A stretch of 34,736 bases of DNA from Nitrososphaerota archaeon (GTDB lineage Archaea; Thermoproteota; Nitrososphaeria; Nitrososphaerales; Gagatemarchaeaceae), in NCBI GenBank assembly GCA_027886975.1, contig JAPCJK010000009.1, forward strand, positions 1 through 34,736. Reading direction: 5' to 3'. Under the pieces are notes generated by a model. That model made no database searches, was not told the DNA's origin, and was given only the letters and a program-made list of their open reading frames with translations. A program made the translations under genes and the position numbers. How positions within the stretch are numbered: the stretch's first letter is position 1; every line of letters begins with the position of its first letter. Below, in pieces: positions 8,473 to 16,514 of this stretch.

Positions 8473-10860
8473 GTGTCATCCTCTAGTGGGACCGTCATCT
8501 TCGAATCAAAGTCTGAAGCAAGGGCAGGAACCCAAATGGTCGGAAGGGAGGTAAAACCGAGAAAAGACCTCCCCCTAGTGCAGGGCCTCGGGACGTACGT
8601 CGGCGACATCAAACTCCCAAAGATGGTCTACGCTTTCTTCGTCAGGAGCGTCTATGCGCATGCCAGGATCAAAAGCATCGACATAACGAAGGCTCTGTCT
8701 CTGCCTGGAGTGGTCTATGTTCTGACGGGAAAGGAAGAGGCGAGGCAACTGGTGTCCTGGATGTCATTGCCAGGACTAAGACAGCCTGAGAGACTTTCGC
8801 TCGCAAGGGATAAAGTGAGATATGTCGGCGAGCCGGTGGCAGTCGTCGCAGCAACAAGCCTGAGTATTGCCGAAGACGCCGCAGAGCTTGTCGAAGTCGA
8901 ATACGAGCTTCTCGATGTCGTGGTCGACGCAGAGAAGGCGTTGGAGGCTGGCGCGCCGCTACTCTACGAAGACTGGAAGGACAATGTGATCTTTCACGAT
9001 GCCCTCCGAAGCAATGGGACCGAGAAAGCTTTCGAGGAAGCTGATTTTGTGTTCAGGGAAAGGCTGGTCAGCAACAGGTACTCCCCGACGCCAATGGAGA
9101 ATAGAGGAGTACTGGCACAATACGACCGTGATGCTGAATTCCTGACGGTGTGGGCTTCCACTCAGTTCCCGCATGTGATGAGGACCTTCCTGTCTCAGGT
9201 CCTCGAGTTTCCTGAGAACAAGATTCGGGTAATAGCCCCCAACGTCGGGGGAGGGTTTGGAATCAAGTCTGCTATCTTCCCCGACGAAGTGAGCGTAGTG
9301 ATTCTGTCCATGAAGCTCGGGAGGCCTGTCAAGTGGGTGGAAGAAAGGCATGAACACCTCCTCGTCGCAGGGCATGAACGTCAGCAGGTCCATTACGTTG
9401 AGTGCGCGGTCAGAATAGACGGGACCCTCCTCGGGGTTAAGGACAGGATAATCGCGGATTTCGGAGCCTCTGGAATGTTCTGGACTGAGGTCCAGCCTGC
9501 GATGCTGAGCGCAGCTGCCATTCCAGGGCCCTACCGACTGCGAAACTATGACTTCGACCTCTGGTGCGTGTCGACAAACAAGGCGCCGTGCGGGCCCCAC
9601 AGGGGCTTCGGCCGCCCGGTAGCAGCGTACGTGACCGAGCGGATGATGGACATCATCGCTAGAAAGCTCAAGCTTTCTCCGGTCGAGATCAGGCTCAAGA
9701 ACATGATAGACCCGAGCGAGATGCCCTGGACCACGCCTGTGGGTGTTTTCTACGATTCGGGGAACTACAGGCAAGTGCTGGAGCGGACCCTCTCCCTGGC
9801 TGATTACGACGGGCTTCGGAGGGAGCAGTCGGCGCAGAAGAAGCGGGGGAGGTTGATAGGGCTAGGTCTCGCTACCTACGTCGAATACACTGCGCCCGGC
9901 TCTTCTCGCTTGCAGGGACCTCTAGGGTGGGCAGTGGGCGGCTGGGAGTCATGCCACCTCATGGTCGACCCTACCGGGAAGGTGACCGGCCAGCTTGGGA
10001 CGGCGAGCCAGGGGCAGGCCCACGAGACTGTCTTCGCGCAGGTGATTTCAGACGCTTTGGGAGCGAGGTTTGAGGACGTATACGTCGGAGAGGGCGACAC
10101 GCAGAGCGCACCCTACGGCTGGGGAGCCTGGGCCAGCAGGTCTACGGTCGCGAGCGGGGGAGCATGCATCAAGGCCTCGAGGAAGATGAAGGACAAGATA
10201 CTTCACATCTCCGCGCACTTGCTCAACGAAGCGCCCGAGGACTTAGAAATGATGGACAGTGTGATCTCTTCCAAGAAGAGTGGTAAGACGCTGACGCTGC
10301 AACGGGTGGCGGACGTCGCCCTCCGCTTCTCCGGACAGCTTCCGGAGGGGATGGAGCCAGGGCTCGACGTCGTGTCGTACTATGAACCTGAGACCCCGAC
10401 GACTTGCAGCTATGCCACTCACCTTGCGATGATAGAAGTCGATCCCGAGACAGGCTCCCTGAAGCTCCTGAAGTACTTCATAGTCGACGATGCCGGCGTC
10501 CTGGTAAATCCCCTCACAGTCGAAGGGCAGGTCCACGGTGCACTGGCACATGGCATTGGAGGGGCACTTTTGGAGGACCTTGTCTACAGTGACGACGGGC
10601 AATTGTTGTCATCCACGTTCGTCGACTACCTGCTCCCTACTGCCGAAATCATGCCCGAAGTGGTTCAAGACTTCGTTGAGACCCCATCGTTGAATCTTGG
10701 GGGTTTCAAGGGAATGGGTGAAGGAGCCGCGATTCCAACTGCTGCAGCTCTCACGAACGCCATAGACGACGCGCTTTCAGACAGCAATGTCAAGTTCCTT
10801 GAGCTCCCGATAACCCCCGAGAAAGTGTACAAGCTGCTGAAAGGCCACAAAATCCACTAA
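8473..10860 (+). CDS. Molybdenum hydroxylase (xanthine dehydrogenase/CoxL family) large subunit, copy 2
   Basis: 795 residues from GTG 8473; ATG 8536 would give a start just before the conserved VGREVKPRKDLPLVQG. Same architecture as the copy at 2086: GGGFGIK in the first Mo-cofactor domain, GQAHETVFAQ, and the catalytic Glu in GMGEGAA (E750). The active-site loop is GPHRGFGR (R377-G378), again Gly instead of the CO-dehydrogenase Cys. The two copies share long blocks such as NPL-VEGQVHGA-AHGIG and SSTFVDYL-PTA but differ strongly elsewhere, so they are old paralogues, not a recent duplication. A possible A/T box (TTAATAT, 8434-8440) lies 36 nt upstream. The gene converges with the proline racemase gene, and their stop codons overlap. 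Confidence 0.93.
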   Translation: MSSSSGTVIFESKSEARAGTQMVGREVKPRKDLPLVQGLGTYVGDIKLPKMVYAFFVRSVYAHARIKSIDITKALSLPGVVYVLTGKEEARQLVSWMSLPGLRQPERLSLARDKVRYVGEPVAVVAATSLSIAEDAAELVEVEYELLDVVVDAEKALEAGAPLLYEDWKDNVIFHDALRSNGTEKAFEEADFVFRERLVSNRYSPTPMENRGVLAQYDRDAEFLTVWASTQFPHVMRTFLSQVLEFPENKIRVIAPNVGGGFGIKSAIFPDEVSVVILSMKLGRPVKWVEERHEHLLVAGHERQQVHYVECAVRIDGTLLGVKDRIIADFGASGMFWTEVQPAMLSAAAIPGPYRLRNYDFDLWCVSTNKAPCGPHRGFGRPVAAYVTERMMDIIARKLKLSPVEIRLKNMIDPSEMPWTTPVGVFYDSGNYRQVLERTLSLADYDGLRREQSAQKKRGRLIGLGLATYVEYTAPGSSRLQGPLGWAVGGWESCHLMVDPTGKVTGQLGTASQGQAHETVFAQVISDALGARFEDVYVGEGDTQSAPYGWGAWASRSTVASGGACIKASRKMKDKILHISAHLLNEAPEDLEMMDSVISSKKSGKTLTLQRVADVALRFSGQLPEGMEPGLDVVSYYEPETPTTCSYATHLAMIEVDPETGSLKLLKYFIVDDAGVLVNPLTVEGQVHGALAHGIGGALLEDLVYSDDGQLLSSTFVDYLLPTAEIMPEVVQDFVETPSLNLGGFKGMGEGAAIPTAAALTNAIDDALSDSNVKFLELPITPEKVYKLLKGHKIH

Positions 10861-11867
10861 GCTACGAGGAATCCATGGGAGAGCCTGTCGTCGTTTGAAA
10901 CCAGTATGTCGGAGATTGCGGTGAGATAGGCCGTTCCAGTGATCTCCGGTACTATGGCTTTGTGACCATCCATTTTCTCAAAATCGGCTATTCTTCCGAC
11001 GAACTTAGAGTCGATTATGCTTTCGTTGATGAATCTCTCTCCTTTCTTTAGTCTCCCATTCGAGTTTAGAATTGCCATCCTTCCACAAGTTCCCGTGCCA
11101 CATGGTGACCTGTCGAAAAGATCGTTTTCTGCAATCATGATGTTCTTGGCATGTCTAGGTGAGAAATCTTGGACGATTGATACTCCAGAGATTCCATTGA
11201 TTTTTACTCCGTTAACTGGATGACGAATGAGTCTCTTCACTTCTCTTAGTAGAAGCCTCCCCGCGGCGAGCAACTCGCCAAGCCTACTCGGGTCAAGTTC
11301 GAGTCTCAAATCTGATGAATTCACGTAGGCGAAGTTGTTGCCTCCAAATGCAAATGAAACAGGGATCTTCCCAAGAGAGGGGATATCCATTACCCTGTCA
11401 GTGTAGGTGAATGAGGGTACGTTTCTGACGGTCACAGACTTAACTCGGCCGCCGGAAATGTTTGCCTTTGTGCGGACCAGTCCGGCAGGAGTATCAAATA
11501 CAAGTCCCCTTCTTGCTTTCTCCGCATTAACATAACCCAGTTCAACAAGCGTGGTTGCCAATCCGATAGTCCCGTGGATGCACATATCGACATACCCGCT
11601 AAAATCGCCGAAAATCACTCCATAATCCGCTTCTTGACTTGAGGGAGGAACAAGGACCGCAGCCATTCCCGAATTGCCCCTCGGCTCCTGCATCAGGGTT
11701 GTCCTGACGAAATCGAAGTTCTTACGAAAGAAATCTTTCTTTTCCGACATGTCCCTGCCCTTTGGTGTTGGTGATCCTTCTATCAGGACCCTCGTGGGCA
11801 TTCCGGCAGTGTGCGAATCCACAACCTGAAATGATTGATTGATATTCACGGATGCCTTGCTTAGCAT
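10857..11867 (-). CDS. Proline racemase family protein
   Basis: 336 residues from ATG 11867 (MLSKASVNI); the frame is open to TTG 11942, but those 25 residues are not family-like. Motifs: VVDSHTAGMPTR near residue 16, then DMCIHGTIG with the first catalytic Cys (C96), and DRSPCGTGT with the second (C256). Two cysteines fit a racemase/epimerase (proline or 4-hydroxyproline); dehydratases of the family have Thr at the second-site partner. The usual MCGH is MCIH here. It removes and re-adds the alpha proton of an imino acid in the cytoplasm. It is last in the minus-strand run that starts with the Mo-hydroxylase FAD subunit; a DAO-family enzyme that could use a D-product is at 22811. Confidence 0.9.
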   Translation of the reverse strand: MLSKASVNINQSFQVVDSHTAGMPTRVLIEGSPTPKGRDMSEKKDFFRKNFDFVRTTLMQEPRGNSGMAAVLVPPSSQEADYGVIFGDFSGYVDMCIHGTIGLATTLVELGYVNAEKARRGLVFDTPAGLVRTKANISGGRVKSVTVRNVPSFTYTDRVMDIPSLGKIPVSFAFGGNNFAYVNSSDLRLELDPSRLGELLAAGRLLLREVKRLIRHPVNGVKINGISGVSIVQDFSPRHAKNIMIAENDLFDRSPCGTGTCGRMAILNSNGRLKKGERFINESIIDSKFVGRIADFEKMDGHKAIVPEITGTAYLTAISDILVSNDDRLSHGFLVA

Positions 11868-11954
11868 CAAGCAGGCTTTTAGTCTACTGTGAGTTACTTC
11901 GAGGCCCGTTTCTGGGTCATTCCGGGCGAGCTCCTTCTCCAAAGAAGAAGCTCT

Positions 11955-13646
11955 TCACCAAAGACTGGTGAAACTACCCATCTCAGGTCCACCGCCCTCG
12001 AGAACGAAGCTGTGCATCGGGGCGTTGGCGACCGCTTTCACGTCGGGAAAGAACTCTCCCCATCGCCAGAGCGCTTTCCAGTAAGATTGATCACCTTGCA
12101 GTGTTTGGGCGTGGCTGACACAGGTCCACGCACCGTTCCAGTAGACAGAGGGGCAGGTCAACAGGACGCTCCACCCTTTCGATGGTTGAGTCAGTGCGCT
12201 CACGCCGAACTGGAAAAAGAATGCTCCACCGGGATATGGGTTCTGCGGACCGTCCCATCCTGCGTTGAAGGCGGCGTTGTCCGACGCTGGAGCTGAAAAA
12301 ATAGCAACAGTGCGATTGGACGAGGCCGATGAATATGACCACTCCACTGAATGGTCCACCCATTTGAGGACCAGGTTCAGAGACCCGTTGGAATTCAAAC
12401 CCCCAAGGGGCTCGATGTGGTGGAACAGTAGGACCTTCCATGTGTGGCCCCCGCAGCCGGCGTTCGAATCGCAAGTCTTCCAGACGTCTCCGACGATGCT
12501 TTGGCTCCCGTTCGACCACAGGAGAGCGTCGAACTTGTAGCCGTAGTCAATCCCATCAGTGCAACAGTCTGCGGAATGGACTTCGATGCCGGCAGCCAAG
12601 AAGCCACCTTGAGGAATATGACTGGAATCGTTAGGTCCAAAGGCCACCTGAAGGCCCACAGCCTTGGGTCTGATCATCGGTGTTGATGACATGAAGCCTC
12701 CTGCATAGAGCGAGAGGCCATACGTGTAACCGCTAGGCATCGAACCTCCCGAGTAGGAAGTGACGTACCCAACGGCAGCATCGGGGAATACGACTACGGT
12801 CGTGATGACCACGAAGACAACCGCCAGTGTGATGGGGATGCGTGATTTCCTGATTCTATGCGATAGTTCGCTCTCACCAGAAGAGAGAAGAACAGCCACC
12901 CCTGCTCCAGCCGTTGCGGAAACGAGGATCGTCACGAACGTGGGCAAAGCCTCTGAATAATACTGACTAACCATTCCAAGGCTTGAGAAAAGTACCAACC
13001 CGACCGACAAGATTGGAACGACGGCGAACCTGCCTGCCCTCCCTTCAGAGAAGGAGACCACGACAAGAATCGAAAGAAGTGATAAAAAGAGAGGGAAAAC
13101 CACCTGATTTGACGAAGCGAGAATCCTCACCCCGGCCAGGTTGAGCATGACCGGATAGAAGGAAATGGCGTAGAACGTGCCTCCCGATGCGAGGAGCCTT
13201 TGCCATCGGGTGGCGGCCCCAGCTTTACTAACGAGCCACCCGGCGTAAGTTGTAGCCAAAATCTCGCTGGAGAAGAAGAGCCAATCCCTAACTGATTCGA
13301 AACCATCTGGTCCCGAACTGTAGCAGAGTTTGGGGTCGCACCCCGCGAAGAAGAAGAAGATCAGGAGTGAAATTGAGACCATGTTCGCCATCCAGGAGCG
13401 AACCAAGTCCTTCGTGTAGAATGCAACTGCTGCTGTTGAGAAGGCCAAGTAGTAGATGTCGAACGAGAACCTCTGCCCAGAGAAGAAGAAGAACAGCCCG
13501 TTGTGCGCAAGATAGCTGTATTGTGCTAGCCTCTCGAAGAGGAAAGGTGGACCAGCCACCACTAGGATGGAAACGGGCCACCAGAACGCTCTGATGTTGG
13601 CCACCTTGTTCCAATGGGTCAAAGCGGGTCTTAAGACGTTGTCCAA
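11955..13646 (-). CDS. Multi-pass membrane protein with Cys-rich ectodomain, unknown function
   Basis: 563 residues from TTG 13646. The first ~300 residues hold about seven to nine hydrophobic segments, with an early loop containing GCDPKLCYSSG. From about residue 305 the chain is soluble, rich in Gly/Ser/Trp and aromatic residues, with paired cysteines (SADCCTDG, KTCDSNAGCGGHTW, LLTCPSVYWNGAWTC) and possible N-glycosylation sites (NDSS, NGS, NRT). This suggests an extracellular disulfide-bonded beta-sandwich. I do not recognise the family. It follows the [2Fe-2S] subunit by 103 nt and precedes the proline racemase by 87 nt, so it may be in their transcript. A T-run at about 13664-13672 could weaken that link. 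Confidence 0.75.
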   Translation of the reverse strand: MDNVLRPALTHWNKVANIRAFWWPVSILVVAGPPFLFERLAQYSYLAHNGLFFFFSGQRFSFDIYYLAFSTAAVAFYTKDLVRSWMANMVSISLLIFFFFAGCDPKLCYSSGPDGFESVRDWLFFSSEILATTYAGWLVSKAGAATRWQRLLASGGTFYAISFYPVMLNLAGVRILASSNQVVFPLFLSLLSILVVVSFSEGRAGRFAVVPILSVGLVLFSSLGMVSQYYSEALPTFVTILVSATAGAGVAVLLSSGESELSHRIRKSRIPITLAVVFVVITTVVVFPDAAVGYVTSYSGGSMPSGYTYGLSLYAGGFMSSTPMIRPKAVGLQVAFGPNDSSHIPQGGFLAAGIEVHSADCCTDGIDYGYKFDALLWSNGSQSIVGDVWKTCDSNAGCGGHTWKVLLFHHIEPLGGLNSNGSLNLVLKWVDHSVEWSYSSASSNRTVAIFSAPASDNAAFNAGWDGPQNPYPGGAFFFQFGVSALTQPSKGWSVLLTCPSVYWNGAWTCVSHAQTLQGDQSYWKALWRWGEFFPDVKAVANAPMHSFVLEGGGPEMGSFTSLW

Positions 13647-13749
13647 GGCAGCAGCTTGGAAGAAAAATCGATCTTCAGACTCTTCTCATTCGTGACCAGG
13701 TTGAAGTTTTCCTAATCCCAAAGAGACAATAGATGACCTATTCGGCGGT

Positions 13750-14262
13750 TCACTTCGAAGTCCGCTTCTGAGTTCGGCTGTTCTCGTTCATCTTTTTGGC
13801 GGCGGCCTTGACGGATTTCACGATGTTCACATACCCTGTGCACCTGCATAGGTTCCCTTCTATCGCCCGGCGGATCTCCCCTTCGCTCGGGTTCGGGTTT
13901 CTTTCGAGGAGGAAGAGCGATGACATCAGCATCCCTGGCGTGCAGTAGCCGCACTGCAACCCGTGATTCTCCCAGAATGCCTCCTGGAGCGGGTGCAGTT
14001 TGTCTCCCTCAGCTAGGCCCTCGACGGTCATCAGCTCGGCCCCGTTCGCCTGCACTGCAAGCACCATGCAGGATTTCACTGTCTTGCCGTTCATGTAAAT
14101 CGTGCAGGCGCCGCAGTGGCCTGTGTCGCACCCGATGTGCGTCCCTGTGAGATTGAGCTCGTCCCTGATGAAGTGGACAAGTAGGGTGCGCGGTTCCACA
14201 AGGCCGCTGTATTCCTTACCGTTCACCTTGCACGTAACTTTGGCCAGATCGCTCTTGAGCAT
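13750..14262 (-). CDS. Molybdenum hydroxylase small subunit, two [2Fe-2S] clusters
   Basis: 170 residues. The plant-ferredoxin-type cluster ligands are C45, C50, C53 and C65 ([11 protein letters not shown]...KSC). The second, helical cluster ligands are C104, C107, C139 and C141 (CGYCTPG...CRCTGY). All eight are present. It passes electrons from the Mo centre of a large subunit to the FAD subunit. It is last of three close minus-strand genes (FAD subunit, CoxG-like protein, this one), with a 28-nt gap upstream. It is the only small subunit seen in the window, so it may serve one or both large subunits at 2086 and 8473. The C-terminal tail is Lys/Arg-rich. Confidence 0.96.
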   Translation of the reverse strand: MLKSDLAKVTCKVNGKEYSGLVEPRTLLVHFIRDELNLTGTHIGCDTGHCGACTIYMNGKTVKSCMVLAVQANGAELMTVEGLAEGDKLHPLQEAFWENHGLQCGYCTPGMLMSSLFLLERNPNPSEGEIRRAIEGNLCRCTGYVNIVKSVKAAAKKMNENSRTQKRTSK

Positions 14263-14290
14263 GGATTTTGCGATGGTTCTCTACTCTCCC

Positions 14291-14731
14291 CTATGCTTTT
14301 TCCAGCTGCCCCTGTAGGCATCCGAAGAGTTGTTTTATCGTTTTTTCCGCCTGCCCGCTCAGGAGCCTCTGCCCCACGGAGGCGATTCTGCCCCCGACCG
14401 ACGCCTCTGCGACCCACTTCATCTTCGACCCGCCATCCGACTCGGCCAAGTCCAGTGTTGACTGGAGGTCGATGGTGCTCCCCATCCCTGAACCGCGTGC
14501 TAGAAGCACCGCATGCTCAGGAGGCCGCTTTTCCGCAGTGGTGAAATGCATCTTGAAGTCTCCTTTGATGAAGGAAACACCGGCCCTGATTACAGCAGTG
14601 AAATCGTCGGGGGATTTGACCTCCAAGGTTTGAAGGTCCGGCATGCAGGCCGAAATGCGCTTGGGGTCGGTCAGAAAGGCGTAGACCTTGGCCCTCGGTG
14701 CTTTGACGGAAAATTCGCCTTCGAAGTGCAA
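14291..14731 (-). CDS. CoxG-like SRPBCC domain protein
   Basis: 146 residues from TTG 14731, only 7 nt after the FAD-subunit stop. It begins MHFEGEFSVKAPRAKVYAFLTDPKRISACMP in substance, the usual opening of the CoxG/START-like (SRPBCC) family, and ends with a long helix (QRLLSGQAEKTIKQLFGCLQ). In CO dehydrogenase clusters CoxG is reported to help membrane attachment or assembly of the enzyme. Its place between the medium and small subunit genes supports a role with this Mo hydroxylase. No membrane segment is seen. Confidence 0.88.
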   Translation of the reverse strand: MHFEGEFSVKAPRAKVYAFLTDPKRISACMPDLQTLEVKSPDDFTAVIRAGVSFIKGDFKMHFTTAEKRPPEHAVLLARGSGMGSTIDLQSTLDLAESDGGSKMKWVAEASVGGRIASVGQRLLSGQAEKTIKQLFGCLQGQLEKA

Positions 14732-14738
14732 TCTGGTT

Positions 14739-15602
14739 CTACACTCGACTGAGGGCCAGCTTGACCGCTCTTTTTGTGAATACTTTGATCATCTCGAGGC
14801 GATACTCCCTGCTGCCGTGCATGTCTGATGGCGGGTCGGCTTCTAGGTTCGCCTCCTCGGCACTTGCAACTATTGTTTCTTCGTTGAGCTTCTTCCCCTT
14901 CAGGTGTTTTTCAGCGCTCTTCGCTCGGATGGGGGTGGGCGCGACCGCCCCAAGGGAGATGCGTATGTCCTTGCAGACGTTCTTGGGGCCGACCGTCAGT
15001 GCTACTCCGACACCCACTATCGCGAAGTCTCCTTCCCGGCGGCTGTGCTTGATGTACGCTGACCCGGAGCGTTTTGGAAGATAGGGGATCCGAATCTCCG
15101 TCAGAATCTCGTCCTTCTTGACCGCCGTGGAAAAAGTATCGACGAAGAAGTCCGAGGATGGGATGGATCTTTGTCCCCTAGTTCCGCGGACCACGAATTT
15201 TGGGTCCAAGGCCAGAAACGCGGTTGGCAGGTCCGCGGCGGGGTCCGCATGACAGCAACTCCCTCCTACCGTGCCCCTGTTGCGAATTTGTTGATCTCCT
15301 ATCTTGCTTGCCGCGTCGACCAGTATGGGGAACAGACTCCCGACCACTTTGTTGTGCTCTAGGTGGTCGTGGGGTGTCAAGGCCCCCACTGCGAGGTGCG
15401 TCTTCTCCTTCTTGATGTACGACAGCTCGTCCTTGACCTGGGTTATGTCAACCAGTGCGGCTGGTGCTGCGAGCCTTAGCTTCATGAGAGCGAGGAGGCT
15501 CTGCCCGCCTGCCAAGACCTTCGAATCTTCCCTTTCGTGAAGAAGCTTGATTGCTTCGTTCAAAGAGCCAGGGAGGAAGTAATCGAACTTCTTAGGATAC
15601 AA
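14739..15602 (-). CDS. Molybdenum hydroxylase FAD-binding (medium) subunit
   Basis: 287 residues from TTG 15602, which has an A/T box 27 nt upstream and reads MYPKKFDYFLPGSLNEAI. FAD-binding motifs of the CoxM/XdhB family are clear: KVLAGGQSLLALMKLR near residue 29 and the TVGGSCCHADPAADLP block near 112-128. The C-terminal CO_deh_flav_C domain follows (SAYIKHSRREGDFAIV and later). It takes electrons from the [2Fe-2S] subunit and passes them to an acceptor such as quinone. It is first gene of the minus-strand run ending with the racemase. It faces the cyclase gene across an 88-nt divergent promoter region. Confidence 0.95.
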   Translation of the reverse strand: MYPKKFDYFLPGSLNEAIKLLHEREDSKVLAGGQSLLALMKLRLAAPAALVDITQVKDELSYIKKEKTHLAVGALTPHDHLEHNKVVGSLFPILVDAASKIGDQQIRNRGTVGGSCCHADPAADLPTAFLALDPKFVVRGTRGQRSIPSSDFFVDTFSTAVKKDEILTEIRIPYLPKRSGSAYIKHSRREGDFAIVGVGVALTVGPKNVCKDIRISLGAVAPTPIRAKSAEKHLKGKKLNEETIVASAEEANLEADPPSDMHGSREYRLEMIKVFTKRAVKLALSRV

Positions 15603-15624
15603 TATCCAGCAAGGGCCTCGCAGG

Positions 15625-15632
15625 TTATTTTA
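15625..15632 (-). promoter_or_regulatory. TATA-like box for the FAD-subunit operon
   Basis: On the minus strand this reads TAAAATAA. Its centre is 27 nt before TTG 15602, which implies an essentially leaderless transcript and supports the TTG start. Confidence 0.6.
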
Positions 15633-15652
15633 GGATTTGCCGATGCGATAGG

Positions 15653-15660
15653 ATTTTATG
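15653..15660 (+). promoter_or_regulatory. TATA-like box for the cyclase gene
   Basis: ATTTTATG is centred about 35 nt before GTG 15691, predicting a leader of under 10 nt. It sits 25 nt from the opposite-strand box of the FAD-subunit operon. Confidence 0.5.
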
Positions 15661-15690
15661 AGGCAAATGTGATTTCCGGGCTAGAGCGCC

Positions 15691-16506
15691 GTGTCGGACC
15701 GGGCTGTCGAGATTCTCAACGTGATCGGACATGCGAAAGTCTACGACTTGGGCCAGCCTTACTGGTCGGGGATGCCCGTCCACCCCGCCGACCCCCCCTT
15801 CCAGTTCTTCTTGTACCGATACCACGAACACACCAAGAAGCTTTTCGATTCGATTGCGCCGGGGTTTTCTGATTCGATAGGGCTCTTGGTCACCTCCATG
15901 CACGCTGGGACGCATTTCGACACGCCCATACACATGGCGCGGGACCTGAAGTCGCTGAACCAGGACCTTACTCAGTTCGAGCAGGACAAGGGGTATGTGG
16001 GCCTGCCCCCAGAACTGAAGAGCGTCGACCAAGTCCCACCGTTGGTCAAGAGGGGGATCCTTCTCGACGTCGCTACCTCCAAGGGCCAGGACATCTTGCC
16101 CGAGAGATATGAGATAACTCCTGAGGACCTCGAAAAAACGTCGAACCTGGAAGGCGTGAACATCGAGAAGGACGACTGCGTCTTGATTAGGACAGGCTAC
16201 TCTCGGTTCTTCACGACCGACTCGGATGCCTATCTCCACAAGTACGCTGGTCTCGGCGCCAGGGCGACCAGGTGGCTTGCCGAGAGGAGGCCCAGCATAG
16301 TCGGCATCGACAACTTAGCCGCGGGCGTACCGAAGCCTTTTGAGATTCACAACATCCTGCTGAGCGACAATGGGATATTCATGATGAAGAGCCTAAACCT
16401 CGAGGAGCTTGGGAAAGACAAGAAGTATACCTCAGTGGTCGTGGTCCTCCCTCTGAAGATCAGGGGCGGCGAGGCTTCCTTGGTGAGGCCTGTCGCTTTT
16501 GCTTGA
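15691..16506 (+). CDS. Cyclase family protein (kynurenine formamidase-like metal hydrolase)
   Basis: 271 residues from GTG 15691. The family metal motif HAGTHFDTPIH (about residues 71-81; HxGTHxDxPxH) is intact, and the conserved D-L-G/S-x-x-Y-W-x-G-M-P opening is near residue 19. The fold includes kynurenine formamidase, isatin hydrolase and polyketide cyclases, which cleave cyclic or formyl amides. Placed next to Mo-hydroxylase subunits and two LLM oxidoreductases, hydrolysis of an N-formyl or ring-opened amide is a reasonable inference. It converges with the LLM gene at 16515 with 8 nt between. The native substrate is unknown. Confidence 0.92.
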   Translation: MSDRAVEILNVIGHAKVYDLGQPYWSGMPVHPADPPFQFFLYRYHEHTKKLFDSIAPGFSDSIGLLVTSMHAGTHFDTPIHMARDLKSLNQDLTQFEQDKGYVGLPPELKSVDQVPPLVKRGILLDVATSKGQDILPERYEITPEDLEKTSNLEGVNIEKDDCVLIRTGYSRFFTTDSDAYLHKYAGLGARATRWLAERRPSIVGIDNLAAGVPKPFEIHNILLSDNGIFMMKSLNLEELGKDKKYTSVVVVLPLKIRGGEASLVRPVAFA

Positions 16507-16514
16507 AGAAAGAC

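Noticed and set aside
8959-9774. Minus-strand frame of 271 codons
   Set aside because: Antisense shadow of the second Mo-hydroxylase large subunit.
2086-10860. Aerobic carbon monoxide dehydrogenase (coxMSL)
   Set aside because: The AYxCSFR loop is absent in both large subunits, and the large subunits are not in an operon with the small and medium genes.
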